From positions 682,001-746,000 of the forward strand of contig NZ_CP025118.1 in assembly GCF_002831665.1 (NCBI RefSeq): 64,000 nucleotides of DNA, read 5' to 3'. Positions 63,978 to 64,000 of this stretch are shown piece by piece. Made by a program: the position numbers and the translations under genes. The notes below the pieces were generated by a model, which was not told the DNA's origin, did not search any database, and saw only the letters and a program-made list of their open reading frames with translations. Source of the stretch: Lacinutrix sp. Bg11-31. Its GTDB lineage: Bacteria > Bacteroidota > Bacteroidia > Flavobacteriales > Flavobacteriaceae. Within the stretch, counting starts at the first letter, position 1; every line of letters begins with the position of its first letter.

Positions 63978-64000
63978 TCGCTTAATTTATATATTTCAAG

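Overview
The window is chromosomal DNA of a marine-type member of the Flavobacteriaceae (Bacteroidota). The signs are an AT-rich composition, an absence of Shine-Dalgarno sites, promoter elements of the TAnnTTTG type, proteins with type IX secretion (T9SS) C-terminal signals, the flavobacterial LptF/LolA/FtsK order, LytTR two-component regulation, and family-typical versions of RibBA, DsbD and PabB. The genus cannot be fixed from what is visible.

Layout. 1-3.2 kb: a sugar-1-phosphate activation pair (nucleotidyltransferase and NahK-like kinase) facing a LacI regulator. 3.3-6.5 kb: tRNA-Ser(TGA), a thioesterase, a nitroreductase, a secreted thioredoxin-like protein and a DegT-type aminotransferase. 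6.6-11.1 kb: four consecutive exported proteins, two of them paralogues, one with dockerin-like repeats and one with a T9SS signal. 11.1-19 kb (minus strand): ribBA, lptF-like, lolA-like, ftsK, dgkA, tpx. 19.2-22.3 kb: katG, its ankyrin partner and a VF530-family protein.

22.4-27.3 kb is the clearest accessory region. A three-gene operon joined by two TAATG stop/start overlaps encodes a restriction-endonuclease-like effector, a small middle component and a zinc-hook ABC ATPase. This matches the ABC-three-component (ABC-3C) conflict systems. It sits almost without spare DNA between two structured palindromic elements that share their terminal sequences. A second small cassette (an 87-residue membrane protein) follows, then a decayed gene fragment. 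The arrangement looks like gene cassettes inserted in a core chromosome.

27.3-43.3 kb: a coiled-coil repeat protein, an ABC1/UbiB kinase with a phasin-like partner, a thioredoxin/peroxiredoxin operon, NhaC, a decayed gene region, MarC, a methionine gamma-lyase-type enzyme divergent from an Lrp regulator, a CPBP protein, lpdA-fabV, two small exported proteins and a LytS/LytTR two-component pair. 43.4-60.5 kb: housekeeping and exported genes (ExbB-like, DEAD helicase, aldose epimerase, pabB, tilS-dsbD, ade, a large VCBS/T9SS protein, YheT hydrolase, YifB/ComM).

60.6-64 kb: a tandemly expanded, uncharacterised family. Two copies of a small protein with a PDNRSSW core and a YPQ C-terminus are each followed within 10 bp by a polytopic membrane protein. 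A third membrane paralogue and a truncated fourth follow. This and the ABC-3C cassette are the best candidates for undescribed biology in the window.
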